Positions 15,377-23,830 of a stretch of DNA of 43,944 bases are shown piece by piece. Within the stretch, counting starts at the first letter, position 1, and the number at the start of each line of letters is the position of its first letter. The DNA is taken from contig CATZIC010000006.1 in assembly GCA_958419945.1 (NCBI GenBank), positions 1 through 43,944 on the forward strand, in the 5' to 3' direction. The notes under the pieces were generated by a model that did not search any database, had not been told where the DNA came from, and saw nothing but the letters and a program-made list of their open reading frames with translations. A program made the translations under genes and the position numbers. The DNA comes from an uncultured Clostridia bacterium. Lineage in GTDB: Bacteria > Bacillota > Clostridia > Christensenellales > Borkfalkiaceae.

Positions 15377-15393
15377 ACTATTGACGGATTATT

Positions 15394-16743
15394 ATGAACA
15401 CGGTTGACAGATATTATAAAAAAATGACGGAAACTTCCGTCTATAAACTTATATTAAAACTCGGTCTGCCCACAACCATATCCATGCTTATAACAAACGT
15501 ATATAACTTAGCGGACACCTATTTTGTAGGAACGCTAGGGAAAAGCGCACAGGCGGCAACGGGAGTCCTGTTTACATTGCAGGCTATAATACAGGCAATT
15601 GCTTTTATGCTGGGACACGGTTCGGGAACCTACTGCTCGAAGGCATTGGCGGAAAAGGATTCGGACACCGCAACCGTTTACGTTTCGACGGCATTTTTCA
15701 CAGGGCTTGGGTTTGGCTGTTTTCTTCTTATTTTAGGTCTTATTTTTCTTACCCCGCTTATGCGGCTTTTGGGAAGCACGGAAACCATTCTTCCTTACGC
15801 GAAAGATTACGGACTTTGGGTGCTGCTTGCCTGCCCCTTTATGATTTGTTCGCTAATCCTTAATAACAACCTGCGCTACGAAGGCATTGCGATGTTTTCC
15901 ATGATAGGGCTTTGCTTCGGCGGACTTTTAAACATTTTAGGCGACTACGTATTTATTATGAAAATGAATATGGGCGTCTACGGCGCAGGGCTTTCCACAG
16001 CTATTTCCCAAGTGGTAAGTTTTGTGATACTACTCGTTTTGTACGTAAAAAAGGCGCAGGCGTCGCTGAAACTTAAGGCGGTAAAACTCAAAGCCGAAGT
16101 TTTCGGGAACATTATAAAAGGCGGACTGCCTTCCCTTATCCGTCAAGGCTTGGCGTCGGTTTCAAACGGCTTACTTAATAACCTTACAAAACCTTTCGGC
16201 GATGCGGCAATAGCTGCAATAAGCATTGTAAACAGATACTCTTCTTTCGTGCTTGCAATAGGAATAGGTCTTGGGCAAGGCTTTCAACCGGTATGCTCCT
16301 TTAACTACAGCGCGGGAAAGCTTAAGCGTGTAAAACAAGGACTTTTATTTACCTGGATTTTTTCCACGGTTTTGGTCGGAACCCTTTCCCTTTTCGGATT
16401 GATCTTTGCGCAAAACGTAATTAGGATATTCCAAAAAAATCCCGAAGTAATCGAAATAGGTCAGGCGGCGTTAAGGTTTTCTTCGGTCGGATTATTGTTT
16501 TTATCTTCGTCCACAACCGCAAATATGCTTTACCAAAGCATAAGAAGCGCAAAAACCGCATCCATTCTCGCACTTTTGCGTTCCGGATTGGTGCTGATAC
16601 CCGTACTTTTTTTGCTTTCTCATTTCTTCGGGCTTTTCGGAATCCAAAGCGCACAAGGAATTTCCGACGTTATATCCGGGCTTATAAGTATCCCCTTTAT
16701 AATCAAATTTTTAAGGCTTGACCCGAAAACCGCCGAAGTTTAA
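15394..16743 (+). CDS. MATE family efflux transporter (second copy)
   Basis: The 449-residue polytopic membrane protein carries two MatE halves. It begins with LGLPTTISMLITNVYNLADTYFVGTLGKSA, a highly recognisable MATE N terminus, and the second half starts at about GGLPSLIRQGLASVSNG. It has about 12 helices and is presumed to export cationic compounds using a Na+ or H+ gradient. Given the Na+-type V-ATPase nearby, a Na+ gradient is plausible. It faces away from the NCS2 permease. The ribosome site is weak (GACGG). No terminator is obvious before the repeat cluster that follows. Confidence 0.94.
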   Translation: MNTVDRYYKKMTETSVYKLILKLGLPTTISMLITNVYNLADTYFVGTLGKSAQAATGVLFTLQAIIQAIAFMLGHGSGTYCSKALAEKDSDTATVYVSTAFFTGLGFGCFLLILGLIFLTPLMRLLGSTETILPYAKDYGLWVLLACPFMICSLILNNNLRYEGIAMFSMIGLCFGGLLNILGDYVFIMKMNMGVYGAGLSTAISQVVSFVILLVLYVKKAQASLKLKAVKLKAEVFGNIIKGGLPSLIRQGLASVSNGLLNNLTKPFGDAAIAAISIVNRYSSFVLAIGIGLGQGFQPVCSFNYSAGKLKRVKQGLLFTWIFSTVLVGTLSLFGLIFAQNVIRIFQKNPEVIEIGQAALRFSSVGLLFLSSSTTANMLYQSIRSAKTASILALLRSGLVLIPVLFLLSHFFGLFGIQSAQGISDVISGLISIPFIIKFLRLDPKTAEV

Positions 16744-16807
16744 CGGCTCTTTTAGAGTGAAATTTGGAGTGTTGAGAGTGGAGTTGCGGATTTTGGAGTA
16801 TTATTGA

Positions 16808-16873
16808 AGTTCCCTTCGGGAACGGACAATCCTTCAGGCTCTATGAGCCAGCTCCCTTTGCACAAAGGAGCCA
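16808..16873 (+). repeat. Triple stem-loop intergenic element
   Basis: Three consecutive hairpins: GTTCCC-TTC-GGGAAC, GGCTC-TAT-GAGCC, and GCTCCCTTTG facing CAAAGGAGC. Similar sequences (CAGGCTC...GAGCCAGCTCCC) are frequent in intergenic DNA of gut Clostridia, so I take it to be a non-coding dispersed repeat; only one copy is in this window. Confidence 0.6.
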
Positions 16874-16906
16874 TATAAGGATTTAGAAATTATTATACAA
16901 AATGCT

Positions 16907-16933
16907 CGTTAACGGGCTTATAGGCGGACTTTT
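16907..16933 (-). repeat. Dispersed 27-bp motif, copy 8 (intergenic)
   Basis: Minus strand AAAAGT-CCGC-CTATAAGCCCGTTAACG, in the repeat cluster after the second MATE gene. Confidence 0.85.
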
Positions 16934-16950
16934 GTGCTTTTTTGCTCGTC

Positions 16951-17002
16951 CTTGCTTGGGCTTCTGGATTGCCACGGCAATAAATTGCCTCGCAATGACG
17001 GA
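16951..17002. repeat. Intergenic palindromic repeat, CGCAATGACG family (copy 2)
   Basis: GCTTGGGCTTCTGGATTGCC, then ACGGCAATAAATTGCC, then TCGCAATGACGG. It is nearly identical over about 47 bases to the reverse complement of copy 3 at 41202-41250. It can fold on itself through GGCAAT/ATTGCC. Confidence 0.85.
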
Positions 17003-17082
17003 GTGGATAAATTGACTTGCTACGACAATTTGAAATTTTTTGAACTACCTTAATGACGAAATAAAACAAAAATTTAAAGTAA

Positions 17083-17128
17083 CCATAAAAGGGGCTGAAC
17101 GCAAATAAAATTGCGTTCAGCCCCTTTT
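17083..17128 (-). terminator. Strong terminator of the V-ATPase operon
   Basis: Perfect 18-bp stem (17087-17104 with 17111-17128; AAAAGGGGCTGAACGCAA on the plus strand) with a six-base loop. It starts 37 bases past the DUF1622 stop. Confidence 0.92.
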
Positions 17129-17164
17129 CACGTCATTTTGCGTGTTTTTTATTGTGGTTTTTAA

Positions 17165-17605
17165 TCAGTGTTTTTTTGCGGGGGTGTTTTCGGTAACGGC
17201 GGCTTCCGATTTAGCGGAATTTTCCGTTGCCTCTTCATCTGCGCCTTCGGACTTTTCCTTCAGGTTTTTAAATAAAACGGCGTTTTTGTGCTCGTTTTTG
17301 ATACCCCACTGCACGAATATGGAAAGCGCCGCCATAAGCACGATAATAATGCCCAAAATGGCAAGTTCTTTAAGTTCCCTTACTATTAAAGTTCTTAAAA
17401 CTTCGCTACCAAGTTTGAACTCAAGGGCAAGCGCAATGCCCTCGGAAACTTCCAAACGGATATCTTCTTTACCCCTTATAAGGTTTATAAGGGATTTGAT
17501 TATCGTAAAGCAAATAATGCCTGCGCTGATAAGTTCGATTATAATAACGGCAAATTTGATTATGTATTCGTATATTGAGTTAAATTGGTTAAAAAAAGCG
17601 TCCAT
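17165..17605 (-). CDS. DUF1622 membrane protein, last gene of the V-ATPase operon
   Basis: The 146-residue protein has a first hydrophobic span (about residues 15-38), the family motif with ISLAL/GIALALEFKLGSEVLRT (about 55-72), a further segment, a second and third span (about 80-105), and a charged, Ala/Glu/Lys-rich cytoplasmic tail. The motif G-L/A-E-F-x-L-x-x-x-x-L-R-T is typical of DUF1622, whose function is unknown. Its start overlaps the NtpD stop by one base (TAATG), so it is translated with the ATPase genes. By position it is where E. hirae has the accessory ntpH gene. A role in ATPase assembly or cation handling is only a guess. Confidence 0.82.
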   Translation of the reverse strand: MDAFFNQFNSIYEYIIKFAVIIIELISAGIICFTIIKSLINLIRGKEDIRLEVSEGIALALEFKLGSEVLRTLIVRELKELAILGIIIVLMAALSIFVQWGIKNEHKNAVLFKNLKEKSEGADEEATENSAKSEAAVTENTPAKKH

Positions 17606-18237
17606 TAGTCCTGCCTTTCGTTTATCATGCTCTTGACCTTCATAAGTCTTGTCAAGGCCCCTCTTTCGTTTTCGCCGAGTTTCGACGTGATGTATTTAAT
17701 GGTTTCTTCAAGTTGCGGAATCATTACGTATTCGAGTGCGTTTACACGGCGTTTGTTTCTTACGATTTCCGCCGCAAGCATCTGAACCTTCTTTTCTATA
17801 ACCGCAAGTTCCACAAGTAAACTTATAGCCTCGGTTATCTTTTTAACGGAATAGTCGGCCTCGCTTGTAACGTTTGCGTATGAATACGGCATTCCCGAAC
17901 GCTTTGTAGCTTCCACTGAAATTTTCGGAACCATAACGTTCATTATGCTTTCCGTGTCAAGTTCCAGTTTTAAAGATGTCGACGGCATGTTAAAAGCATT
18001 CTCTGTTTCCGCCTCGCCCATAAGGGCACGGGCGGAAGAGAATTCCTTTAGTGCGTCCGCTAAGATGGCTTTTGCCTGTTCACGCAAACGCTTATTTTCT
18101 TTTATCATAACCGAAAAACGACGAATCATTTCGTCTGACTTGTCTTTTAAAAGTTTATGCCCACGCTTTGCCGTACTTAATCTTTGCTTAAGCTTTTTAA
18201 GTTCCATTCTCGTGGGATTAACGTTAAGTCTTGCCAT
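17605..18237 (-). CDS. ntpD: V-type ATPase subunit D (central stalk)
   Basis: The 210-residue protein begins ARLNVNPTRMELKKLKQRL, the standard start of subunit D. Long N- and C-terminal helices form the antiparallel coiled-coil rotor shaft inside the A3B3 head. The N-terminal motif NPTRxxLxxLKxxLxxAxRGHKLLKDK is fully present. The 100-base gap to ntpB is the largest in the distal operon and holds a copy of the dispersed motif (18278-18305). Confidence 0.96.
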   Translation of the reverse strand: MARLNVNPTRMELKKLKQRLSTAKRGHKLLKDKSDEMIRRFSVMIKENKRLREQAKAILADALKEFSSARALMGEAETENAFNMPSTSLKLELDTESIMNVMVPKISVEATKRSGMPYSYANVTSEADYSVKKITEAISLLVELAVIEKKVQMLAAEIVRNKRRVNALEYVMIPQLEETIKYITSKLGENERGALTRLMKVKSMINERQD

Positions 18238-18277
18238 ATTCTACCTTGTTTTATTGTGTGGTCGTCTTAAAAAACGG

Positions 18278-18305
18278 TCGATAACGGGCTTATAGCCCAA
18301 CTTTT
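18278..18305 (-). repeat. Dispersed 27-bp motif, copy 9 (intergenic)
   Basis: Minus strand AAAAGT-TGGG-CTATAAGCCCGTTATCG, between ntpB and ntpD inside the V-ATPase transcript. A perfect match to the 23 fixed positions. Confidence 0.85.
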
Positions 18306-18337
18306 TAGTTTTTTAAAAACCGGATGACCTTTTAATT

Positions 18338-19705
18338 TCAGTCATTAAGATACTTTTCGATATACTTTTCTTTGATACGTTTAAGTTCGGACTTAGGAAG
18401 AATTTTAAGTAGCTTCCAACCAAGGTTAAGGGTTTCCTCGATAGGTCTATCCGTAGTGGTGCCCTGCGAAACGTATTCCTTTTCGAACTTATCCGCAAAC
18501 TCTGCGTACAGTCTGTCTGTAGGTGTAAGTGCGGCGTCGCCTAAAATAGCGGCAAGTTCCTTGCTTTCCTTTCCTTTTGCGTAAGCGGAGAAAAGTTGGT
18601 TCATTGTATCAGCGTGGTCTTCCCTTGTTTTGCCGTCGCCGATACCTTTATCTTTAAGACGGGAAAGTGAAGGAAGTACGTCTATAGGCGGATTAACGCC
18701 ACGTTTATAAAGTTCCCTCGACAAGATAATCTGCCCTTCCGTAATGTAACCGGTAAGGTCGGGGATGGGGTGGGTTTTGTCGTCTTCGGGCATTGTCAAA
18801 ATAGGAATTTGGGTTATGGAACCCTTCTTTCCCTTAATCCTTCCCGCACGTTCATACAAAGTTGCAAGGTCGGTATAAAGGTAGCCGGGGTATCCGCGAC
18901 GACCGGGAACTTCCTTTCTTGCGGCGGAAACTTCACGCAAAGCTTCTGCGTAGTTTGTGATATCCGTAATTATTACGAGAACGTGCATGCCGAGGTCGAA
19001 AGCAAGATATTCCGCACAAGTAAGCGCCATACGGGGGGTAGCGATACGCTCTACCGCAGGGTCGTTTGCAAGGTTGGTAAATAGTACCGTTCTTTCGATA
19101 GCGCCGGTTCTTCTGAAGTCGTTTATAAAGTATTCGGCTTCTTCAAACGTGATACCGACTGCGGCAAATACAACCGCAAACTTTTCACCCGATCTAACCT
19201 TTGCCTGACGGGCGATTTGCGCTGCAAGTTCGGCGTGGTTAAGACCGCTCATGGAAAACACGGGAAGTTTTTGCCCTCTTACCAAGGTATTAAGTCCGTC
19301 TATTGCGGAAATACCCGTCTGAATAAATTCGTTAGGGTAATCACGAGCGGCGGGGTTTATAGGTTCGCCGTTTATGTCCATTCTCTTTTTGGGGATAATG
19401 GGTGCACCGCCGTCACGGGGGTTACCCATGCCGTCGAAAACTCTACCGAGCATGTCCTCGGAAACGCCGAGTTCTTGACTTCTTCCCAAAAATCTTGCCT
19501 TTGAAGTGGAAATCTGAAGTCCGTTTGAAGATTCGAAAAGTTGAACGACGGCTTTGTCGTCTTTTACTTCCAGAACCTTACCCATTCTGACGTTGCCGTC
19601 CTTTTGGGTGATTTCCACAAGTTCGTTATATTTAACCCCACTGACGCCCTCGACGAGCATCAAAGGACCTACTACTTCTTTGATGGTTTTATACTCTTTA
19701 TACAT
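18338..19705 (-). CDS. ntpB: V-type ATPase subunit B (non-catalytic head subunit)
   Basis: The product has 455 residues from the ATG at 19705, chosen because GGAGG lies nine bases upstream and the N terminus (MYKEYKTIKEVVGPLMLVEGV) matches the family. The longer frame adds seven residues. It contains GRVFDGMGNPRDGG, PVFSMSGLNHAELA where the catalytic subunit has a P-loop, and the region EYLAFDLGMHVLVIITD. The loss of the P-loop Lys is normal for B subunits. It overlaps the end of ntpA by eight bases. Confidence 0.97.
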   Translation of the reverse strand: MYKEYKTIKEVVGPLMLVEGVSGVKYNELVEITQKDGNVRMGKVLEVKDDKAVVQLFESSNGLQISTSKARFLGRSQELGVSEDMLGRVFDGMGNPRDGGAPIIPKKRMDINGEPINPAARDYPNEFIQTGISAIDGLNTLVRGQKLPVFSMSGLNHAELAAQIARQAKVRSGEKFAVVFAAVGITFEEAEYFINDFRRTGAIERTVLFTNLANDPAVERIATPRMALTCAEYLAFDLGMHVLVIITDITNYAEALREVSAARKEVPGRRGYPGYLYTDLATLYERAGRIKGKKGSITQIPILTMPEDDKTHPIPDLTGYITEGQIILSRELYKRGVNPPIDVLPSLSRLKDKGIGDGKTREDHADTMNQLFSAYAKGKESKELAAILGDAALTPTDRLYAEFADKFEKEYVSQGTTTDRPIEETLNLGWKLLKILPKSELKRIKEKYIEKYLND

Positions 19706-21467
19706 CTTCTCTTCCTCCGCGGGCAACCGCTTTAAGTTCGGAAACTAAATCGGTAAGAGCTTTATCAAGATCTTCGATATTCTTTTCCTCGACGTATTTT
19801 GCTCTGCCTATCTTTTCAACGGAAGGAACGCCTAAAATCTCGTCAAGTTCTGCGTAGCTGTCTACCGCACGGTTTGCATAAACGTAGAAGGCGTTTATCA
19901 ATTTTATCATTTTATACTGCTTTTCAAGGGTAGTATAAGTGTCCGTTTCGTGGAAGGCGTTCTGATGCAGATAGTCCTCTCTTATCATCTTTGCCGTTTC
20001 CATAGTGATACGGTCGCGGTAAGAAAGGGAATCCATACCGACGAGACGAACGATTTCGTCAAGTGCGGCTTCTTCCTGCAAAATCTTCATTGTGAAGGTT
20101 CTCATTTCCGGAAAATCGTTTGCGACGTTTTCCTTATACCAATCCGCCATTCTGTCAGCGTAAAGGGAATAGCTTACAAGCCAATCGATTGCGGGGAAAT
20201 GACGTTTATACGCAAGCGAAGCCGAAAGTCCCCAGAAAACCTTTACTATACGAAGGGTTGCCTGAGAAACAGGTTCCGACAAATCGCCGCCCGGAGGGGA
20301 TACCGCACCGATTGCGGTAACCGAGCCGATTTTATCTCCGCTTCCCAAAACTTTAACGATACCTGCCCTTTCGTAGAATTCGGCAAGTCTTGAAGAAAGG
20401 TATGCGGGGTAACCTTCGTCGCCCGGCATTTCTTCAAGTCTTCCGCTTATTTCACGCAAAGCTTCCGCCCAACGTGAAGTGGAGTCCGCCATAATGGCTA
20501 CCGAATATCCCATATCTCTGAAATACTCCGCAATCGTGATGCCGGTGTAAATTGAAGCTTCACGCGCGGCAACGGGCATGTCGGAAGTGTTTGCGATAAG
20601 CACCGTTCTCTTCATCAAAGGTTCGCCGGACTTCGGATCTTTAAGTTCGGGGAACTCGTTAAGAACGTCGGTCATTTCGTTACCGCGTTCACCGCAGCCG
20701 ACGTAAACGATAATCTGTGCGTCCGCCCACTTTGCAAGTTGGTGCTGAACGACGGTTTTACCGCTACCGAAAGGTCCCGGTACGGCGGCGCAACCGCCTT
20801 TTGCTATCGGGAACAACATATCTATAACCCTCTGCCCTGTTACCATAGGCATTTCGGGAGAAAGTTTTTCTTTATATTTACGCGCACGACGAACAGGCCA
20901 TTTGCGCAGCATGGGGATTTCAACCCTTCCGTTTTCGGTTTCCATAACCGCAATGGGCTCTAAAACGTTAAAGCTTCCGCTTTTAATGGAAACGAGTTTG
21001 CCGCTTACCCCTTCCGGTACCATAATGGAATGGCGAACGATGGAAGTTTCCTGAACAAAACCGAGTTCGTCGCCGACCGTCATACTATCGCCTACTTTTG
21101 CGGTTGCAACAAAGTCCCATTTCTTTTCATGGTCGATATTGTTTATAACTATACCACGGGAAATTCTGTCGCCGTACTTTTCGACGAGTTTATTAAGCGG
21201 CCTTTGTATGCCGTCGAAAATGCCTTCTATAAGACCGGGCGCCAATTCAACCGACAACGGGCTACCCGTGGAAACAACTTTGTCTCCGACGCCTAAGCCT
21301 GCGGTTTCTTCGTAAACCTCTATGGAAGCTTTGTCTCCACGAAGTTCGATGATTTCGCCGATAAGTCCTAATTCGCCAACCCTTACCACGTCGAACATTT
21401 TGCAGTCAGCCATGTTCTCGGCAACGATAAGGGGTCCGGCAACCTTTACAATTCTGCCTTCTTGCAT
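19698..21467 (-). CDS. ntpA: V-type ATPase subunit A (catalytic)
   Basis: The 589-residue protein has the catalytic P-loop GPFGSGKT (about residues 232-239), the Glu-containing VGCGERGNEM, and the non-homologous insert after the N-terminal barrel that marks A/V-type catalytic subunits (VPEGVSGKLVSIKSG to EIPMLRKWPVRR). Arg-finger partner regions and DSTSRWAEALREISGRLEEMPG are intact. With NtpB it forms the hexameric head that couples ATP hydrolysis or synthesis to rotation. Its start lies directly after the NtpG stop. Confidence 0.98.
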   Translation of the reverse strand: MQEGRIVKVAGPLIVAENMADCKMFDVVRVGELGLIGEIIELRGDKASIEVYEETAGLGVGDKVVSTGSPLSVELAPGLIEGIFDGIQRPLNKLVEKYGDRISRGIVINNIDHEKKWDFVATAKVGDSMTVGDELGFVQETSIVRHSIMVPEGVSGKLVSIKSGSFNVLEPIAVMETENGRVEIPMLRKWPVRRARKYKEKLSPEMPMVTGQRVIDMLFPIAKGGCAAVPGPFGSGKTVVQHQLAKWADAQIIVYVGCGERGNEMTDVLNEFPELKDPKSGEPLMKRTVLIANTSDMPVAAREASIYTGITIAEYFRDMGYSVAIMADSTSRWAEALREISGRLEEMPGDEGYPAYLSSRLAEFYERAGIVKVLGSGDKIGSVTAIGAVSPPGGDLSEPVSQATLRIVKVFWGLSASLAYKRHFPAIDWLVSYSLYADRMADWYKENVANDFPEMRTFTMKILQEEAALDEIVRLVGMDSLSYRDRITMETAKMIREDYLHQNAFHETDTYTTLEKQYKMIKLINAFYVYANRAVDSYAELDEILGVPSVEKIGRAKYVEEKNIEDLDKALTDLVSELKAVARGGREDV

Positions 21468-21788
21468 TTATTTGTCCTCTCTTCCGAATAATATGTCCAC
21501 GCCCAAAGCACTTTCCATTGCCGAGCGCAATAATTCCATTCCGTAATCACCGTCGCCGTCCGGGACGGGTATGATAATAGGGTATGCGGATTCGTTGAAA
21601 CGCTTTAAATATGCGGAAAGTTCCTTGCAAAATCCGTCCGTTATAAAGATAACGGCGTAGTCTTTTGCAAGTTTACGTAGCGTTTCACGTGCCTTTTCTG
21701 CACTGTTTACGGTAAACGCGTCGACGCCGCCGGCTTTGAACGCCAGAATGTTGTCGCCGCTACCGATAATAGCCATTTTACCTGTCAT
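21468..21788 (-). CDS. ntpG: V-type ATPase subunit F (central stalk)
   Basis: The 106-residue protein has the subunit F fold signature: MAIIGSGDNILAFKAGGVDAF at the start (family: I-G-D-x-D-x-x-x-G-F-x-x-x-G), then VIFITDGFCKEL and PIIIPVPDG. It binds subunit D in the rotor. AAGGAAAA lies before the ATG. The upstream gap contains a short direct repeat GTAACTATA. The stop is adjacent to the ntpA start. Confidence 0.92.
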   Translation of the reverse strand: MTGKMAIIGSGDNILAFKAGGVDAFTVNSAEKARETLRKLAKDYAVIFITDGFCKELSAYLKRFNESAYPIIIPVPDGDGDYGMELLRSAMESALGVDILFGREDK

Positions 21789-21830
21789 AAATTTTTCCTT
21801 AATTTATATAGTTACGGTCGGTTTTTATAG

Positions 21831-22796
21831 TTACGCTTGATAACCTTCGCGTAATTTACTTTTAACGACGAGTTTGTCAACGCCGCTTCTTAAACTGACC
21901 ATAATAAGCCTTACGTTTTTAACGTCTGCCTTTCTGTAACCGGCGTACAAAAGGTAGGGTTCAGTACCACGGTTGAAAAATCTTGTTTCTTTAAGCTTTA
22001 AAAGGTTGAAACTGTCAGCAAGTTTTTCGTATTCCGTAAGCGGATTACCGATATCGTCCACCGCTTTTAATACAAATTCGTATAACGTATTACGTTTAAA
22101 AGCCTCGATTATTTTCGTCTTGTCCTTACCGATAAGCACGGCTTCCTGCTCGCTTGTAAGGGTTCCGTAAGGAAGTTTCATGCTTTTGTATTCTTCCAAA
22201 CTTTCACACCTTAAGATTACGGAAAGGTTTTTAAGGTCGATTTCCCTGTCTATAAATTCAATGGCTTTTTTGTCTTTTATAAGGCGGTGCATAGCTTTAT
22301 AGCAAAACCTTGAAAACACCGTATCCACCATTGCGCCGCTTGGCGTTCCCTCTTCGAAAAGTTTTTCCGCTTCCAAAAAGGCATCGTTTAGTTCCGGAAT
22401 ACCGCACTTTTTGCCGTCTAACGCACTTTTAATTTCCGAAACAGCAAGAGCGCCTTCGTGCGTGAGATACTTTTCCTCCTCTAAGCCGAGTTTACGGCAC
22501 TTGAAAAGCGCCTCTCCGTTCATAAAGTCGTAAGGCAATAAAAAATAATATTTTGCTCCGCCTTTGGGGGCGTAGTCTTTTATAAAGGCAATTAAATCCT
22601 CTTCTTCGGCGTAGATAAGTTCGGAAAGGGTGCAACCTTCGGGTGCGGATTTTCCGAAACCGTATTCACGCAAGAGTTTTAATCCCTCGTCGAAGCTTCC
22701 TGCGTCCATAAGTCTTGCGTACTTATCCGTACCGAGCAAAAACTTTTCACGGGATTTACAGGCTGCGTCGATAAATAAAATATCTTTCTGCATCAT
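21831..22796 (-). CDS. ntpC: V-type ATPase subunit C (socket between rotor and c-ring)
   Basis: The 321-residue protein has the predominantly helical composition and tripartite pattern of V-ATPase subunit C/AC39: an N-terminal SREKFLLGTDKYARLMDAGSF, a central FIDREIDLKNLSVILRCE (the family motif 'D..N...ilR'), and a C-terminal GTEPYLLYAGYRKADVKNVR (family: E..i..Yl...E.E..niR). Located in the conserved slot between E and F. The start has only a weak ribosome site; nine bases separate it from ntpE. Confidence 0.9.
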   Translation of the reverse strand: MMQKDILFIDAACKSREKFLLGTDKYARLMDAGSFDEGLKLLREYGFGKSAPEGCTLSELIYAEEEDLIAFIKDYAPKGGAKYYFLLPYDFMNGEALFKCRKLGLEEEKYLTHEGALAVSEIKSALDGKKCGIPELNDAFLEAEKLFEEGTPSGAMVDTVFSRFCYKAMHRLIKDKKAIEFIDREIDLKNLSVILRCESLEEYKSMKLPYGTLTSEQEAVLIGKDKTKIIEAFKRNTLYEFVLKAVDDIGNPLTEYEKLADSFNLLKLKETRFFNRGTEPYLLYAGYRKADVKNVRLIMVSLRSGVDKLVVKSKLREGYQA

Positions 22797-22805
22797 TATA
22801 TAAAA

Positions 22806-23378
22806 TCAATCGAAAAGTTTTTCCGCAACGTAGGTTTCATACCTTTCCTTAAGTCCGTCTATTATAGCCTCGAAACTTAAGTTTACGTCGGAAGTTTGGC
22901 TTTCGATTACAACACCGCCGTTAAAATTACCGCCGTTTTTAACCTTTAAATTGAGTTCTTTTACCACGTCGAAGTTACAAACCTCGTTTTGGGTAAACGG
23001 ACAGTTTTTGGGTATAACAACGGTTGCGCCACTTGCGGCGTTTTCCTTAATTAAACGGCAGATAATCGACTTATAGGCCGATTTATCGAGTTTGTTGAGC
23101 TTTTCAAGCGCGTTATAAAAAACTTCTGAAACCGCTTCCGTTTTTTTGGAAAGGTAAAGTTTTTTGCCGTCTAAAGAGGCGACCACTTTTCTTCTTCTTA
23201 AAGTTTCCGCCTCTTCCGCCTCGAAGTCCTTTTTTGCATCACAAAGAAGTGTTTCTGCGTTTTCTTTAGCGGAATTTACAGCCGCTTCGTAGTCGCCGTC
23301 CGCTTTTTCTATTACCTCTTTGGAATATAGGTCTGCGTCTTGAAGAATTTGCTCTATAATTTTATCTTTTCCGTCCAT
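22806..23378 (-). CDS. ntpE: V-type ATPase subunit E (peripheral stalk)
   Basis: The 190-residue protein has a long Ala/Glu/Lys coiled-coil (about residues 1-75). A C-terminal globular domain follows, with KNGGNFNGGVVIESQTSD and a helix ending LKERYETYVAEKLFD. This is the standard subunit E arrangement, pairing with NtpF to form the stator stalks. A copy of the dispersed motif encodes SAYKSIICR at about residues 100-108. It lies six bases after the ntpK stop. Confidence 0.92.
   Translation of the reverse strand: MDGKDKIIEQILQDADLYSKEVIEKADGDYEAAVNSAKENAETLLCDAKKDFEAEEAETLRRRKVVASLDGKKLYLSKKTEAVSEVFYNALEKLNKLDKSAYKSIICRLIKENAASGATVVIPKNCPFTQNEVCNFDVVKELNLKVKNGGNFNGGVVIESQTSDVNLSFEAIIDGLKERYETYVAEKLFD
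23061..23086 (-). repeat. Dispersed 27-bp motif, copy 10 (inside ntpE)
   Basis: Minus strand ATAAAT-CGGC-CTATAAGTCGATTATC; encodes SAYKSII. Confidence 0.6.
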
Positions 23379-23384
23379 GTCTGA

Positions 23385-23822
23385 TTAAAGAAGCATTATC
23401 GAAATAACGAGCGCCAAAATAGCGTAAGTTTCTACCATTGCGGGGAAAAGTATAAGTTTACCGGAAATAGTTTCGTTTTTGGAGATTGCCAAAATGCCCG
23501 CAACTGAAGTAAGACCTTGGAATATTGCCGATAAAAAGCCGACAACCGTCAAAGGAAGTACCGTGAAGAATACCTGCCAGCCTGCCGCAACCGTCATGTC
23601 TGCAACGATGCTGCTGCTTCCCAAAATTGCAAGTACGAAACCGTAAATACCCTGCGTTGCGGGAAGAACGGATAAAACGAGAACTTTGGAGAACTTTTTG
23701 CCGTCTTCTGCGAGAACGCCCGCTGCTGCGGAACCGGTTTTCCATAAAGCAATGGCACTGCCTGCACCGCAAAGTACTACGCATAAAGCAAGACCGAGTA
23801 AAGCTATTGATTGACCATCCAT
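23385..23822 (-). CDS. ntpK: V-type ATPase subunit K (c-ring proteolipid), predicted Na+ type
   Basis: The 145-residue protein has four membrane helices (two fused hairpins). All E. hirae NtpK Na+ ligands are present with a constant offset of eight: Leu53, Thr56 and Gln57 in LPATQG, Gln102 in IFQG, and Glu131 in MVETYA (E. hirae Leu61, Thr64, Gln65, Gln110, Glu139). The N-terminal half lacks an ion-binding carboxylate, giving one site per four helices as in E. hirae. This predicts Na+ rather than H+ translocation. A strong GGAGG seven bases before the ATG and an A/U-rich leader with hairpins suit the high copy number needed for the ring. Confidence 0.95.
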   Translation of the reverse strand: MDGQSIALLGLALCVVLCGAGSAIALWKTGSAAAGVLAEDGKKFSKVLVLSVLPATQGIYGFVLAILGSSSIVADMTVAAGWQVFFTVLPLTVVGFLSAIFQGLTSVAGILAISKNETISGKLILFPAMVETYAILALVISIMLL

Positions 23823-23830
23823 AAATATTA

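Larger units (their letters stand above)
16744..17082. other. Gene-free stretch containing three different repeat elements
   Basis: The interval between the MATE gene and the V-ATPase terminator has no credible coding frame. It holds a triple-hairpin element (16808-16873), a copy of the dispersed 27-bp motif (16907-16933) and a copy of the CGCAATGACG palindrome (16951-17002). Confidence 0.7.

Noticed and set aside
15180..15390. Purine or xanthine riboswitch upstream of the NCS2 permease
   Set aside because: The predicted transcript leader is only about 48 bases and shows none of the conserved junction sequences of these classes.
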